Positions 1 to 10,860 are shown, counted from the stretch's first letter. The stretch is DNA of 64,000 bases from Spirometra erinaceieuropaei (GCA_902702965.1 CACRXP010000142.1:36156-100155), one strand, 5' to 3'. Translations and numbers: made by a program. Notes: generated from the sequence alone by a model not told the origin.

Positions 1-133
1 GTAAATTGAATGTCCAGGAAGACGGCGTTGAGATGTTCTTTGAATGTCAGCACCTAATCCCGTTCGATGACGACGAAGATGTCATCCATATATCTAGCCC
101 AAAATTTCGGTCTGTGGTATCGGAAAACCAGCG
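1..133 (-). pseudogene. PLE-1 reverse transcriptase fragment
   Basis: Read on the minus strand, this translates as the palm of a Penelope-like RT. It runs from LVFRYHRPKFWARYMDDIF through FVVIERD, a stop codon, then LTFKEHLNAVF. The same stretch occurs at 17.6 kb and 42.0 kb in this window. YMDD is the RT catalytic box. The fragment runs off the left edge of the window and stops abruptly at about 133, where sequence from the element's 3' end begins in the opposite orientation. It is non-functional because of the stop and the truncation. The match to the two other copies makes the assignment firm. Confidence 0.85.
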
Positions 134-135
134 TC

Positions 136-260
136 CGCGAATGTCTCTGATGATGGATTCGAGTGAGAATCCGAAGCTTCAGGCCAATAAATGTCTTGTT
201 CCAGTGATCGCATCTTCATCTTCTGCACTGCTATCTGGAACTCGCCTGTTCCCTTCTATC
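136..260 (+). mobile_element. PLE-1 3' terminal segment with decayed hammerhead
   Basis: This matches the 3' ends of the PLE-1 copies at 18.8 and 43.2 kb: CTGATGA box, a GGATTC/GAATCC hairpin, then an AATAAA-like tail and the CTTCATCTTCTG end. The hammerhead GAAAC box reads GAAGC here, so cleavage is probably lost. It is fused head-to-head to the minus-strand RT fragment, the same inverted layout seen at 41.5-43.3 kb. About 31 bp after CTTCTG are shared only with the 43.2 kb copy. Confidence 0.8.
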
Positions 261-1620
261 AGCATTGGTGCAATTGCTATAAAAGCAATTTTCCATTCGT
301 AAAAATGCATTGTATTAAGTTGGAACTTAAGTTGTGTCATTCAACTTTTGTACTGACGTCTGTTTTTGAAGAACATTGTCAAAAATAATTGACGCCCTTG
401 GTTGGAATTATCTTTTGCATTAAGAGCGGCTATGCAACACTATCTCGGACGCCTTTTTGATGCGTGTTGCGAACTAACCCTCGTTCAATGTCCTACTCTG
501 TTTGCGAAGCGTATGCCGCAAAAGACGGGAACTTATAATTTTACGAAGCGGGGATGAACTAGAACTAGAAACCTTATTTTTGCGTTTTTAGGAATCGTCA
601 TTCTTTCATATCGAACACAATGACACTTGGGCTTGTAATACACGATGTTTTGAAGGATGCTAAGTTAACGGCTGACGCCCATCTCGACACGCTGTAGATT
701 CTTGAGTTAAAGGCCGGAAAACGGACATTCTTGGTGAGTTCGAAGTTTGCGCGACAAAATCGTGTTATTCATTTACAAGTCGAAAATAGCATGCATTTTG
801 CCGGAATACTTAAATGTTATCATCAGATGACGTTGAATCGCAATGCATTCACGTACCTTTCGAATAATTCGACCGCCGGTCTCAAAGGTTTTGAAAATTT
901 TCCTAACTATATACGTTCCTGCAAATATTCCTCAATATCACGCTGTTACAGAAAGTCCTAATTGGAGATAGACCAAACGAACCAGCAGATAACCACTAGG
1001 TGAAGAGTACAAAAACTGGGTTTAATGGCGAAGGAACCCTTTTAGGACATTGAAGACGGCGCCTTTCAACAGTCCTTGGGGACCGCTGAACTCTAGACAA
1101 AATGACCTGAAGCAAGTTTTATCAATTAATGGGATTGCCTCAAACGAACATTCGGTCCAAAACACGTAGTAGATCTTTTCCTGTGCTGGTTTGTAAGACG
1201 TTACAGAGTACGCTCTGTGGAGAGAAGACCCCAGTTCTGCCCGCATAATAAATGCTCAAAACAGGGACGTACTTTTATGATGAGCACTGGTGCAGACGAA
1301 TGCTTCCGTCCCATGAGAGGTGTGTACGCACCAAAGCTTCATACGCGTGCCCCCCCATTCAGCGCTTGAGACTTCTGGACAAATGCCTGCCCATGACGAA
1401 GCTTGCGGAACGTGCTCAAATTACGTGTCTCGACACGCACTGATTGCAGACTATGCTGTCCAGCTCATGTCGTAGTGGCATTCGTAGCAGTATCAGTAGC
1501 CTAATCAAATAAATTAGAGGGGGATAACAACGCACAGCCCCAGACGACGGCTTAGATAAAACAGATTAATCTTAACTTGGTTGTAGATGACTTAGTGGTA
1601 AGCGATTATTATTATGCTAT
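261..1620. other. No recognised feature
   Basis: Only short ORFs (under 80 codons) that overlap on both strands are present. I see no similarity to a protein family or to the other repeats of the window. The start of the segment still shares an AAAAGCAATTTT block with the flank of the 43.3 kb PLE-1 copy. Confidence 0.5.
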
Positions 1621-1627
1621 AATTGAT

Positions 1628-1663
1628 GATGGTGGTGATGATGATGATGACGATGATGATGAT
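1628..1663. repeat. (GAT)n-rich microsatellite
   Basis: An imperfect run of GAT/GGT/GAC triplets lies immediately beyond the 3' end of the minus-strand PLE-2 copy. Microsatellites next to retroelement 3' ends are common and may come from the element's tail. A second GAT array lies at 30.7 kb inside a family B element. Confidence 0.8.
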
Positions 1664-1670
1664 ATACTTG

Positions 1671-1792
1671 AAAAGTCAAATTGGCAAACATGTGTATACG
1701 GTAATTCTTCGTCAGGTCAATACAGATACATATAGGAATGAAAATGTACAAAATCAACACTGTTTACAGGTGTCGCAAGGGCTATTAAGTCA
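1671..1792 (-). mobile_element. PLE-2 3' untranslated end
   Basis: On the minus strand this is the non-coding tail of the PLE-2 copy whose EN domain lies at 1793-2641. It aligns with minus-strand 34070-34200: both share a TCAAATTG/AAACATATGT block followed by a GTCAGGTCAA or ATCAGGTCAA block. On the minus strand a CTGACGA box with a short hairpin is visible, reminiscent of a hammerhead core, but the GAAAC partner is absent. A functional ribozyme cannot be claimed. Confidence 0.6.
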
Positions 1793-2641
1793 TTAACACT
1801 CATCATCCCCACGCCGCCCGCATGACACGGTCGGCGGGTGTTGGTCCTCAGAGCTAGGGGAGGGGGGTAAGAAAGTCTTTGAGTGATGTTCTTGGATTGA
1901 GTACACGGAGTATCCATCACTGTAATTAGAGACTTGAGGTGGCATGTCGTCATCACTTGGGGTTGGCGTTGGCCACGGCAGGGAGAGCACTTGTGTCAGG
2001 GTTTTCTGACAGCATAACACTGGATTCGTTTGCCGTATAGTCACCGCCTCGGCCGTTGCTCGTATCCGTTAGTGTAGGCCTTTAGAGAAGCTTGGTGATG
2101 TCCGGTAGACAACCTGAAATGCGTCCTTCGCATCGACTCGGTGATCCGTATCGATTAAATGTGCAAGAATAGGACTCGAAGTCGACCGGATCTCACCTCT
2201 GTCTAGCCAGTCGGGCATTTGTTCACGCACCCTCTTCACCAGGCGTCTCATCGTGCAGCCGATGTATCCCGCTCCACGGGAGCAAGTGACTGAATAAATG
2301 CACTTTGATGTGGCCTCCAACCGTAGTCTGTCTTTGCCCCCCAAACGTAGGAGGGGAGAGTTTGTGAAACATACGTGCCAATACGCCGCGGGGAATGTCC
2401 TCGTGATAGCTGTGGTTAAGCGCCGTCTGACTAGTTCACTCTCTGCGTCTCCTGCAAAAGGCAATCTTATGAATACCTCTTTCTTTTCCGCGGTCGCAAC
2501 AGTGGGCTTTGCGGAGCGTTCCCCAATATTGTCAGCCACCGGAACGACGTCGGTTGAAGCGTAAGAGACCAATGGTGTCAGTGAAATCAGCGTTATGCGA
2601 CTTTTTACAGTGACCGGACACTGTGTCAAGCCCTGAGGCAT
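1793..2641 (-). pseudogene. PLE-2 GIY-YIG endonuclease (broken)
   Basis: The C-terminal part of a Penelope-like polyprotein. The first 190 codons (2641 to 2069) hold the linker typical of this family (KEVFIRLPFAGD, then RRRLTTAITRTF). This is followed by a GIY-YIG nuclease: CIYSVTC at residues 114-120, GYIGCT at 125-130, and the helix LVKRVREQMPDWL, where the usual His of the REH motif is Gln. A TAA codon at about 2066-2068 interrupts the frame. The same frame then continues with ATAEAVTIRQTNPVLCCQK, which supplies the final catalytic Asn. The RT domain is missing, so the copy is 5' truncated. In the family this nuclease nicks target DNA for target-primed reverse transcription. Readable ORFs on the opposite strand are shadows. 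Confidence 0.85.
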
Positions 2642-3204
2642 ACGGAAAAAGCGTCCGACTCCGCCTTTGTTTGGGGCTTAACGGAGGCATGCAATTCGCA
2701 AGTAGACTATGGATCAATTCGAGCGCGGCTCGGAACGCAGTTTGAGCATCTACAAGCGAGGGACTACCGCTGACACCTCCAGCAAATTTGCAGGCCGTTT
2801 ATGTTCTTAGTGAAATACTGAGCGTTGCATCTCTATGCATTATGGGGAACAGCATTTGCTACGTAACCGCTTGTCACTGAAGATGGCTGATATTCCCCTA
2901 GCTGCTCACCGGTACTGCTCTATCCTTCTTCGTCTCGACATCAGCTCACGGCTGTTTCCTGTAATTGTTTGTATCGTTACAAACTCCACTGATTAGTATC
3001 AATAAGTGGTATTTCTACACTGTGTGAAATTTTAACTCTTTCCCTGTATTAAGGAATACGATGCTACACATTTACTTGTCCCATATCAGTAGTACGCGAG
3101 TAACATATTCCCTGCTGTTTTCCTCGATTTTCGCCTGGATATATATAAGGGCCCACGTAACGATTTCGTTTGGCTGGGTAACGACTGCTCTACAGGACTA
3201 TGAC
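2642..3204. other. No recognised feature
   Basis: The sequence between the truncated 5' edge of the PLE-2 copy and the first family C repeat shows no coding signal or repeat match that I can see. Confidence 0.45.
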
Positions 3205-3675
3205 TGTGCGTGTTTGTTCTCAGGTCAAAAGGTCTGAAAGCGTGTACTATGCCAGTATCTGCAAACAATGGTCCCCGCAGCTTGGTATGCGCTGGCAGTT
3301 CCCTGACATCTGATTCCCGGCCGGCAGATGCGCTTGCCAAGTCATCCTCTTTGCTCATCTTCGCCCTTGTGACCCCCTGTTGGGGCGTTGTTATTGGTCA
3401 AGCGTACGTTGCAGACTAGGCGTGTAGTGGCACGTCTGGGTGCGGGTCTGGCCCTGTCATTCACATATGACCTACCCCGCCTCCGGTCTTCTTGAATCTG
3501 TCTTGACGACGGTTCCAGGTGGGAAAGGAGGTGAGAGTGCGGTAGATGCAGCGCAAGTAAACTCTCACTATAAACTGTTTCACGCGCAAGTTACCATGCC
3601 TGATGCATCTTGCTGTGTTGCACGCGATGGACATCGTCGGAATCGACAGTCAAACTTTTGTGTGTTCTCTAACTA
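3205..3675 (+). repeat. Family C dispersed repeat, copy 1
   Basis: Aligns with 3844-4330, 6392-6885 and 40968-41375. Shared blocks, in order: AAAAGGTCTGAAAGCGTG, ATGCCAGTATC, CAAACAATGG, a TTCCCGGCCGG block, the CTCCGGTCTTCTTGA block, GGTAGATGCAGCGCAAGT, and an end block CATCGTCGGAATCGACAG. The unit is about 480 bp and GC-richer than its surroundings. It has several short ORFs in different frames that are not conserved between copies, so it is not coding. The class is unknown. Confidence 0.75.
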
Positions 3676-3843
3676 ACTAGTGGCCAGAGAGCCAGGCTGT
3701 CATGGCTGCTTTTCAAGCTATCTGTGACACTTATACATGTGGGGAGAGTGTTTGTATGTGCGCTTTATGGGTATTGTCTCTCAGTCGACGACTGTTTGGT
3801 TACCCAACCTTGAAGGGTGACGGGTCAAGCTAACTGCAGAGCC

Positions 3844-4330
3844 ACGTGTCGTACTTCCAGGTAAAAAGGTCTGCAAACGTGTGCTATGCCAGTATCAACA
3901 AACCATGGCCCTTGCAGCCTGGTACGCACTGCTTGTTCCCCGATACCTGGTTGCCTGCCGGTAGATGAGCATACGCTCCCGCTGGGTATACAGGTGGTAG
4001 GCATGGCTGCCAAGTCATCCTCTGATCTCTGTTTGTCAAAAACCTGGTCATTTGCTGTGTGGACCAGGGGTTGTGCAGTGGAGCGCCAAGGCGCGGGTTC
4101 GACCGCGCCATCCACCTGCGCCTTCACCTGTCTCCAGTCTTCTTGTTAATGTCTCTTTAAGGGGTCCAGATGGGGAAGGATGGGAGAGTGCGGTAGATAG
4201 TATGAAAGTTTACCACCACTGAGAACTAATTCACGCACATGTCACCGTCCCTGATCTCAATCTGCTGTAAAGCACGCGGTGGACATCGTCGGCAACGACG
4301 GTCGAACTGTAGTGAGTCACCCTCCACATC
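3844..4330 (+). repeat. Family C dispersed repeat, copy 2
   Basis: Same orientation and block order as copy 1, starting about 170 bp after it ends. It has a variant centre (CCTGGTCATTTGCTGTGTGG, then GGAGCGCCAAGGCG) that is shared with the copy at 6.1 kb. The end block is CATCGTCGGCAACGACGG. Confidence 0.75.
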
Positions 4331-5431
4331 GTCTGCTGCTGCAGTTTTTTCGACACACCAACCTCGATATCACACAATAAAAGGGAAAAGCAATTACAAA
4401 TGTCCGCAATAACTGTCCTGAATTTCCAGACGCTCGAGCCTGCTCGAGCCGCCTTCGCTACAATCACCTGTTTTCTCTTGGCGGTCGGCACTTCCGTCCT
4501 CTGGGCGACTGTTGCTGCTTGGGCGGCTGCTGCCAACAGCCTGGGACCGGTAGCTGCCGTTCCAATGCCGCCCTCCTAGGGCGCCTCTGTCTGCGTCCAT
4601 GTCTGCAGCAACCACGCTGACATACAGCCTGGTCTGAGGCGCCTCTTGTTCCATATTATCTTTGTCGCCTCCGGCGCGTGGGACAGCCTGACCTGTTGCC
4701 CAGGTGCCTTTGTTATCTTGCCCCGCCCCGTCCCCCCCCCCTCCCCTGAACCAGCCGATCACATGTCTAACACCCCCTTCTGGACTTAAACATGTGACAC
4801 CCGCGTAAGCAACACCCCGTGACTTGGGCTCTGCCGAACGAACGCTTTGTTCTGGCGCACAGGCAAGCAGTCAAGTCACGGCGACCTGCCCTGTGTACTG
4901 AACAAACTGGCCCTCACAGCTCCTTGACTTCGGACAGTTGATGGAATGGACTTATTGCAGCTGGAAAAGAGGCGCCCTAGTTCGGGCCTGAGGGGTTGCT
5001 GTGAGTCGGCACGGTCATCGGCTGAGAAGGAGGCGCCGTGTCAGGGGACACGCCGATGCGGCAATTGAGTCGGCAACGGTTACTAACCTGACTAATGGAC
5101 AAAATAGGGGCGGGCGGAGTAGCAAACGTTTAAACAGCCAATACGGGAAGGGTTGAGGGGTTCCGAGGTCAGGGGTCATAGTCTAGTTCACTCATGGACT
5201 TAGGGAGGGGCAGACATTCGTTGTGTCGTCGCTATAACGCAACGTTGCAGGAGATGTAAACAGACATGCTGAGTTTGCCCTTCTAAGTGACTCGGAATGC
5301 TGTGTTGACCTGGCCGCTGCCAACCAAGTGAGCCAGAATTGTGTTAGAGATAGGCATTCCACACCCAGATTTACCCAAGCAGGGTAGTGCTCCTACATCC
5401 GCTTGGATAGAACCCTAGTTTTTCAACCAAT
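4331..5431. other. GC-richer non-coding stretch with an inverted repeat module
   Basis: No protein family recognised. Positions 5095-5205 are the reverse complement of part of 8540-8640: both contain GACTATGACCCCTGACCTC on one strand or the other, followed by a CAACCCT block. A C-rich run lies at about 4725-4745. The rest is unassigned. Confidence 0.5.
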
Positions 5432-5552
5432 GTAATCCGTTCCAAAGGTGCAAGTGAAGGCTTATATGCCTATTCAAGAGGCCTGTAAGGGTAGTCTATC
5501 CTGCCACCTCCTCTTGCCACTTAGCATGACAAAAACGAAGCAGGGACATAAC
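5432..5552. repeat. Dispersed repeat F, copy 1
   Basis: About 120 bp align with 8412-8532: TTCCAAAGGTGCAAGTGAAGG, then GGCAGTCTATC-like and CCTCTTGCCA blocks, and an end block GGGACATAACTAAT. No coding capacity. Confidence 0.65.
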
Positions 5553-6084
5553 TAATTGCAAGCTGAAATCGATTCCTTTAGCAAGCTATCTAAAACTTTA
5601 AATTTCGACGTTTTAGATAAGGATGCTGTTTCTGCGAAAGAACTTTGGACTGCTCATTTATCGCTTGGGGTTCCATGGCCTCCTCAATGTCCTGAAAGCA
5701 GACCTTGTTCTTCCCTTGTATCCTGCTAGTTGCGTAAGCAATAAAATATCCATAAACTCAGCCACACTAAACATGCGTGTCATTTAGGAAGTCCCCAAAT
5801 AGTTTAAGGTCAAAGATAGTCAGATCTAAATGCCAAGAGTGAGCTATAATATCTGAAATAAGTCAGTAAATGGAACATCTAAAAGGTGGTATGTGTGAGT
5901 GTGCGTCTGTGTGTGTGTGTGCGCCCTCTAAACGGGCCACGTGTTAGACGCCCTGAACCAACACGGGGGCCACATCGTACTCTGGCAGGCGTTATCTGTG
6001 CGCAATAACAAATGCCAACATTTGCGGTGTGCGCTAGAGGACCCTGTTGTCGGCAACGTCGCACAACTGGACCACTGCCATCGC
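5553..6084. other. Unassigned, with a GT-rich microsatellite
   Basis: A short GTGTGTGTGTGTGCG-type microsatellite lies at about 5893-5922. No other feature was recognised ahead of the family C copies. Confidence 0.5.
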
Positions 6085-6385
6085 CTCATTGTTTTGTGGT
6101 CAAAATCCTGGTCATTTGTGTGTGGACCAGGGGGTGCGAAGTGGAGCGCCAAGGCGAGGATCCGTCCAAGCCATTCACTTGCGGCCTCCCTCGTCTCCGG
6201 TCTTCTTGACTATGTCTTGACAGCGGGCCCAGGCGGGGGAGGAGGAGAGAGTGTAGGTAGATGCAGCGCAAGTCTGCTGGCACTATAAACACCTGCGCGA
6301 CTCACCGTCCCTGCTCCCACAATGCTGTCTGTGGGGCACACGGTGGACATCATCGAAATCGACGGTCGAACTGTCGTGTGTGTGT
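6085..6385 (+). repeat. Family C repeat, copy 3 (5' truncated)
   Basis: Begins in the variant centre (AATCCTGGTCATTTG, GTGGAGCGCCAAGGCG) shared with copy 2. It continues through the CTCCGGTCTTCTTGA and AGATGCAGCGCAAGTCTG blocks to the CGAAATCGACGGTCGAACTG end block. It runs directly into copy 4, so the two form a head-to-tail pair. Confidence 0.75.
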
Positions 6386-6391
6386 GTACGT

Positions 6392-6885
6392 GCGATCAAA
6401 AGGTCTGAAAGCGTGCGCTATGCCAGTATCGGCAAACCATGGCCCTCACAGCCTGCTATGCGCTGGCTGTCCCCTGGCACCTGGTTCCCCGCCGGTTGAG
6501 GCGCTTGCGCTCCCACTGGGTATACAGGTTGCGGACATGGCCGCCATGTCATCATCCTCGTCCTTCTGACCCCTTCTGGGGTGTTGCTGTTGTTGTTATT
6601 GGTAAAAAAATCCTGATTAAGTGTATATTGTAGGCCAGGGGTGTGGTGGCACGCCTCAGTGCCGAACCGGCAGTGTCAGCTACCTGCGCCCTCCCCCGCC
6701 TCCGGTCTTCTTGAGTCTGTCCTGACACCAGGTCTAGGTGGGGAGTGGGGAGGAGCGAGTGCAGTAGATGCCGCGCAAGTCTGCCACCACTAGAAACTAA
6801 TTTACACACACGTCACAGCGCTTCCTGCTGTAGCACACACTGGACACCTTCGGAATCGACCGCCGAACTATCGTGTACGCGAGAA
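6392..6885 (+). repeat. Family C repeat, copy 4
   Basis: The fullest copy. It starts GATCAAAAGGTCTGAAAGCG just after a GTGTGTGTGTACG run that ends copy 3. All family blocks are present, including the GGTATACAGGTTGCGGACATGG block and the CCTTCGGAATCGACCGCCG end. The tandem arrangement with copy 3 suggests local expansion. Confidence 0.75.
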
Positions 6886-7894
6886 CGTACTAAAATCTGA
6901 AAGCAGGCAAAAAACTACTTGTGAGCCCGGGCGAGTGCTAAACCTCCGCCGTCGAGGTCGCAACCCTATTCAATCCACCAGGTGTAACATGACGTTTGAG
7001 ATCAATCGTGATAAGCAGTGCGGTTAACTATACACATTTTGAGACGTCTTTCGTTCGAGAAATACGAATAAGGGAAAGTTGCGAGACACTGACGAACGAG
7101 CTGATGGCAAGTTCTTCCCGTGTAGGCGCTCACTCTCGTTCTTGTTATCCTGGCGGGTGGCTTTCAAACTAAATGGGATCGCATCCAGAGGCTCAGAATA
7201 AACATAACTTTTGCCAGTGTTTTTCAGATCAGTAGTTGTGTACAGTTAGGCCATATGCATGTAACTTACTAACGGCCCGAACAAAAATAACAACTGCCAA
7301 TATAAAAAACGGACAAAAATCTGGCAGACTTGTAGAACAAAAGATTAAATTTTTGTATCCTAGATCTAAATAGTCTGGAGCAAAACACCCGAAAACTGCA
7401 AGAGAAAACAGTGTCATGCGGTTCGTTCACAGACTGTCAAAATGCGCAGTATCTGAGCGCATCTCTAAACGTTGTATGGTTATTCAGCGCTCCTGCTTCA
7501 AAACTGGCAAGTGGGTTGGGCGGACGCCGACAAGTTCAAACCAGAGTCTCTAGCATGGCTTTTGCCATAGTCGAACAGTTCCTTTGAAGTTGCCCTGCTC
7601 AAGATGGTCGTTTCTGGTAAACGATAAAAAAGCTCGAAAGTGAAGGTGGCGGAAACGGAAGTTTTTCATGTCTACTTGGATGACACACTTAACTGTACAG
7701 AGTAATGAGGAAGTGAATAAAGTACAGTGTCTGGTTTCTCTCACGAAATTTTGGCCGCTATTCTGCGGCTCGTTTTCATTTACAAAGGATAAGCCAGATG
7801 GGGTTGTGGTAGTTGACTGTCATACAGCACAATTCGAGAATATTTAAGTCTTACTAGAAGGCCTGTTTTTGAATAATTTTCTGTTTGACGAAAT
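6886..7894. other. No recognised feature
   Basis: Only short ORFs of 60-65 codons, with no domain, repeat or RNA motif that I can identify. Confidence 0.45.
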
Positions 7895-8335
7895 GGTGAA
7901 CTATCTCAGGAAATGGTAACTGAAGTTCTGAAATGTGTTTCGGATTTGAAAATATTACTTAGGTAGGAATGTCTTGTTAACTATCTTGTCGCATGATGCC
8001 ATAACATTCCAATCACTTCATGAAGCCGGCTTTCGGACGAATTCCTTATTGGCCGTCTGCGTAAACTGCATCCCTTAAAAATGACTACTTAGGCAGTACG
8101 AATGTTTCCCATTGAGATTCGATGTCCGTATGCATTCAAAAATATTTCATTCAACAAACGAAAATATGTTTTCTTTTACTCATTTGGTAGAAACTGATGT
8201 CTTTTTCAAATTTAAAAACTTGAAGAAAGACTATTTTTTGGCTGTAAAAATTTTCTAATTATGATATTTTTGAAATTCACGAAATGTTCAGTCGCACAAC
8301 ACAACACCAGCACCTTTATTAATGCTGTTTATAAA
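7895..8335 (+). mobile_element. Family B palindromic element, degraded left half
   Basis: Aligns, with many changes, to the first ~430 bp of family B. Recognisable blocks are CTCAGGAAATG, GAAATGTGTTTCG, TTACTTAGGTAGG, GACTACTTAGGCAGTA, TTCGATGTCCGT, CTTTTACTCATTTGGTAGAAA, and the start of the spacer. The right half is missing. This is probably one of the oldest copies. Confidence 0.6.
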
Positions 8336-8411
8336 GAAAACAATATGATCCGCATCAATTACGAAATGCTTTAAGCCTAATATGTCCTCTTTGTAATGTC
8401 ATATGGCTAAG

Positions 8412-8640
8412 GTAACCTGTTCCAAACGGGCAAGTGAAGGCGTATATTGAAGAAGTCTAAAGGGGCAGTCTATCATACTACCTTCTCTTGCCAAGTAGCA
8501 TTGCAGCAACGAAAAACTGACATAGCTAATGGCCAGACGACGACGCCCGCTCCAAGCCCCTGACAGGACTAGACTATGACCCCTGACCTCTAAACTGCCT
8601 CAACCCTCTCCCCTTTACTGTTTATTGGCTTTTTTTACCT
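8412..8640. repeat. Dispersed repeat F, copy 2, plus inverted module
   Basis: Positions 8412-8532 match 5432-5552 in the same orientation. Directly after, 8540-8640 match the reverse complement of 5095-5205. The two modules are adjacent here but 230 bp apart and in the opposite relative order at 5 kb. Confidence 0.6.
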
Positions 8641-8877
8641 TCTCGGCTTTGCCAACCCTTATATTACCTTAATGGCCTGATGATGACTAATCGAAAGGGT
8701 ATGTTTTCTGAGCTAGACTTCTTAAACGTTTACACGGGTTCATGCCCGCGTACACACAGCATGCGGACCTCAAAATATCATGCGGGTATTACTTTTACAA
8801 CTGTATGCTGTCGATGAACTCGTACCTATCATCATATGTGTGAGAGACAGATGTTTTCGGCAAACGGAGGGACAGTA
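8641..8877. other. No recognised feature
   Basis: Short spacer between repeat F and a family B element. It ends in the TA that flanks that element. Confidence 0.4.
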
Positions 8878-9853
8878 CAGTAGATGTGCTAACTCATTAA
8901 ATGTCAACCAAAATTTCGAAATGCGTCCTCGATCCGAAAAGATAAATTAAGTATTGTTGTAAAACTAGTCATGATGCAGTATAAATCACTAATGATCTCA
9001 GGGTGTCGGCTTTCAAAGGAATTTATTTTTGGCTGCATGCAAAATCTATACTCTGCAAAAATGACTACTTAATTAGCATACAATTTTCTCATTGATTTTT
9101 GATGCCCTTGAAAATTCAATTATATTTCATGGAAAACATGCATAAAAATACTCATTCTTTTACTTATTCGGTAGAAAATCACGTCTTCTTCCACGTTCAT
9201 ACTCAAAAGAAGAGTATACTTCGGTGTTAAAAAGTTTCTAATTGTGAGATTTTCTAATACCGTTCAATGGCCGTTCATGAAACGTCATGTATCTGCATTT
9301 ACGAATGTGGCTTGTAAGTGAACAATATTGCTCAAATCCACTGCTTAATTTTATGAACCTCATATGGTATCTTCTTAACACCGTAGAGAAATGCATGGTT
9401 TTCCGTAAAAGTAAAATATACAGCTTGTAGTTTTGATACCCTGAATGCAAGTGTAACAGCAGGTCGGGTTCAAAATTATTCGGGAATTAGAATACTTTTT
9501 TACAACCGAATTAAACTCTTCTTTTGAGTATGAAATTGAAAGAAGACGTGATTTTATACCGAATAAGTAAAAGAATGAATATTTTTATGCATGTTTTCCA
9601 TGAACTATAATTGAATTTTCAAGGACATCGAAAATCAATGAGAAAAATGCATATTACTTACTTATTCATTTTTTGCAGAGTATAGATCTTACATGCAGCC
9701 AAAAATAAATTCTTTTGAAAGCCGACACCATGAGATCATTAGTGATTTATGCTGCATCATGATTAGTTTTACAACACTACCTAATTTATCTTTTCGAAAC
9801 GCAAACTCATTTCGAAATTTTGGTTGACATTTCATGAGTTAACTCATCAACTG
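8878..9853 (-). mobile_element. Family B palindromic MITE (complete, 976 bp)
   Basis: Begins CAGTAGATGTGCTAACTCAT and ends in its complement, ATGAGTTAACTCATCAACTG. It is flanked by TA at 8876-8877 and 9854-9855. The two arms (about 380 bp each) are inverted copies of one another and enclose a ~200-bp spacer. No ORF is conserved across copies, so this is a non-autonomous DNA element. CAGT termini and a TA target duplication are typical of Tc1/mariner elements (family knowledge); the superfamily is inferred. The spacer lies in the opposite orientation to the copies at 19.5 and 30.1 kb. Confidence 0.8.
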
Positions 9854-9855
9854 TA

Positions 9856-10039
9856 TTTACATGATGCAGTTGTTGTGACGCGAGCCCCGTCAGCCAGTTC
9901 GGTTACCAAAACGTATTAGCTTCACGACTCAGGTTGCTAATGAATCCCACGATTATGGCTTCCCGCCACGAAATTTGGCTCTGGTCGGAGGGGCTGCAAG
10001 CCAAACTGTGTCTGACCGTCCACGTCCTGTCGCTCCGCC
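9856..10039. other. No recognised feature
   Basis: Short spacer between a family B element and a PLE-1 fragment. Confidence 0.35.
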
Positions 10040-10310
10040 GTAGTTGAAACAAATTCAAGGAGCGACTCGAGATGTTTCTGGCCGGTAAAGCGGGTTTTTC
10101 GGCCTTATTACCGGACGCAGGATCGCTGCCTCCACCTGGTTGCGACCCTTATTCCTAATGGTAAGAGATTTCCTAGTCGTATTAGAGCCCCCTCCAGGGC
10201 CTGTATGTCTCACGACTTGATTTGGACTTTTGTATACACCGGTTGGTGAATCGGTTTTGTCAACAATGTTGCCAAAGCTACTTAGCAAACTCCTCTATCG
10301 TCTCAATGAT
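10040..10310 (-). pseudogene. PLE-1 connector fragment
   Basis: On the minus strand the peptide VEAAILRPVIRPKNPLYRPE resembles the linker before the GIY-YIG domain of PLE-1 (PKATIRRQVMRPKDPLPRQE at 17.4 kb). It is preceded by SSFGNIVDKTDSPTGVY, which may correspond to the RLLTPLGVG segment. A ~35-residue unrelated stretch lies between the two, so the copy is divergent or carries an insertion. No catalytic motif remains. Confidence 0.5.
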
Positions 10311-10689
10311 GTGCGTCTCTGCATACCGATAGAGCATACTCACATAACCGAGCTTGTGAGTTGACTGCAGTTTTTAACGCAGTCTCTATGTGGATTTTGT
10401 TATTCTCCATAGCACCTCGGCCTGTCAGTCGTTGCAATCACCTCGACAGGCAAGGATGTAAAAAAACACCTGCTGCCTGTTCCCGCTCCTTTGTATCGCT
10501 CGTTGAAAACCAGTGTGTACGACCTTTGCACAACCACCGAGGCTATGTGTACAGTCAACACTGAACCCACTGAGAAGCTCTCCATCCTCAGAGAGGGCGC
10601 TCCTACAAGCCCCTATAAAGCTTGATGACAGAAATTTTTGAATGAGAGAGATTGAGCACGTTATAGGTTACTAATTGTGCCTTTACAGA
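10311..10689. other. No recognised feature
   Basis: Short ORFs only. The GTTGACTGCAG area and surroundings match no repeat that I could follow. Confidence 0.4.
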
Positions 10690-10860
10690 CAAGGACGCCG
10701 TGGCCAACATGGACGATGAAATTGCAGCAATTAACGACTCGGACGCAGACTGAGGAGCCATAATCGCATCAATTACGACTCCCAGCTGCTAATTGCAGTC
10801 AGCATATGTTGCCACAGCAGCTACGTATTGCAAATACTACAGGGAAGAGAATATGCGCAT
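10690..10860 (+). mobile_element. PLE-1 3' region, part 1
   Basis: Shares the GATGAAATTGCAGCAATTAA, GACTCGGACGCAGAC and GCATCAATTACGACTCC blocks and a TGCAAATACT box with the 3' regions at 18.6 and 43.1 kb. The hammerhead half of the same terminal region continues at 11315-11450. A foldback element therefore sits inside this copy. Confidence 0.65.

Noticed and set aside
3825..4149. Overlapping ORFs of 75-100 codons in family C repeats
   Set aside because: Frames are not conserved among the five copies; open length is explained by higher GC.
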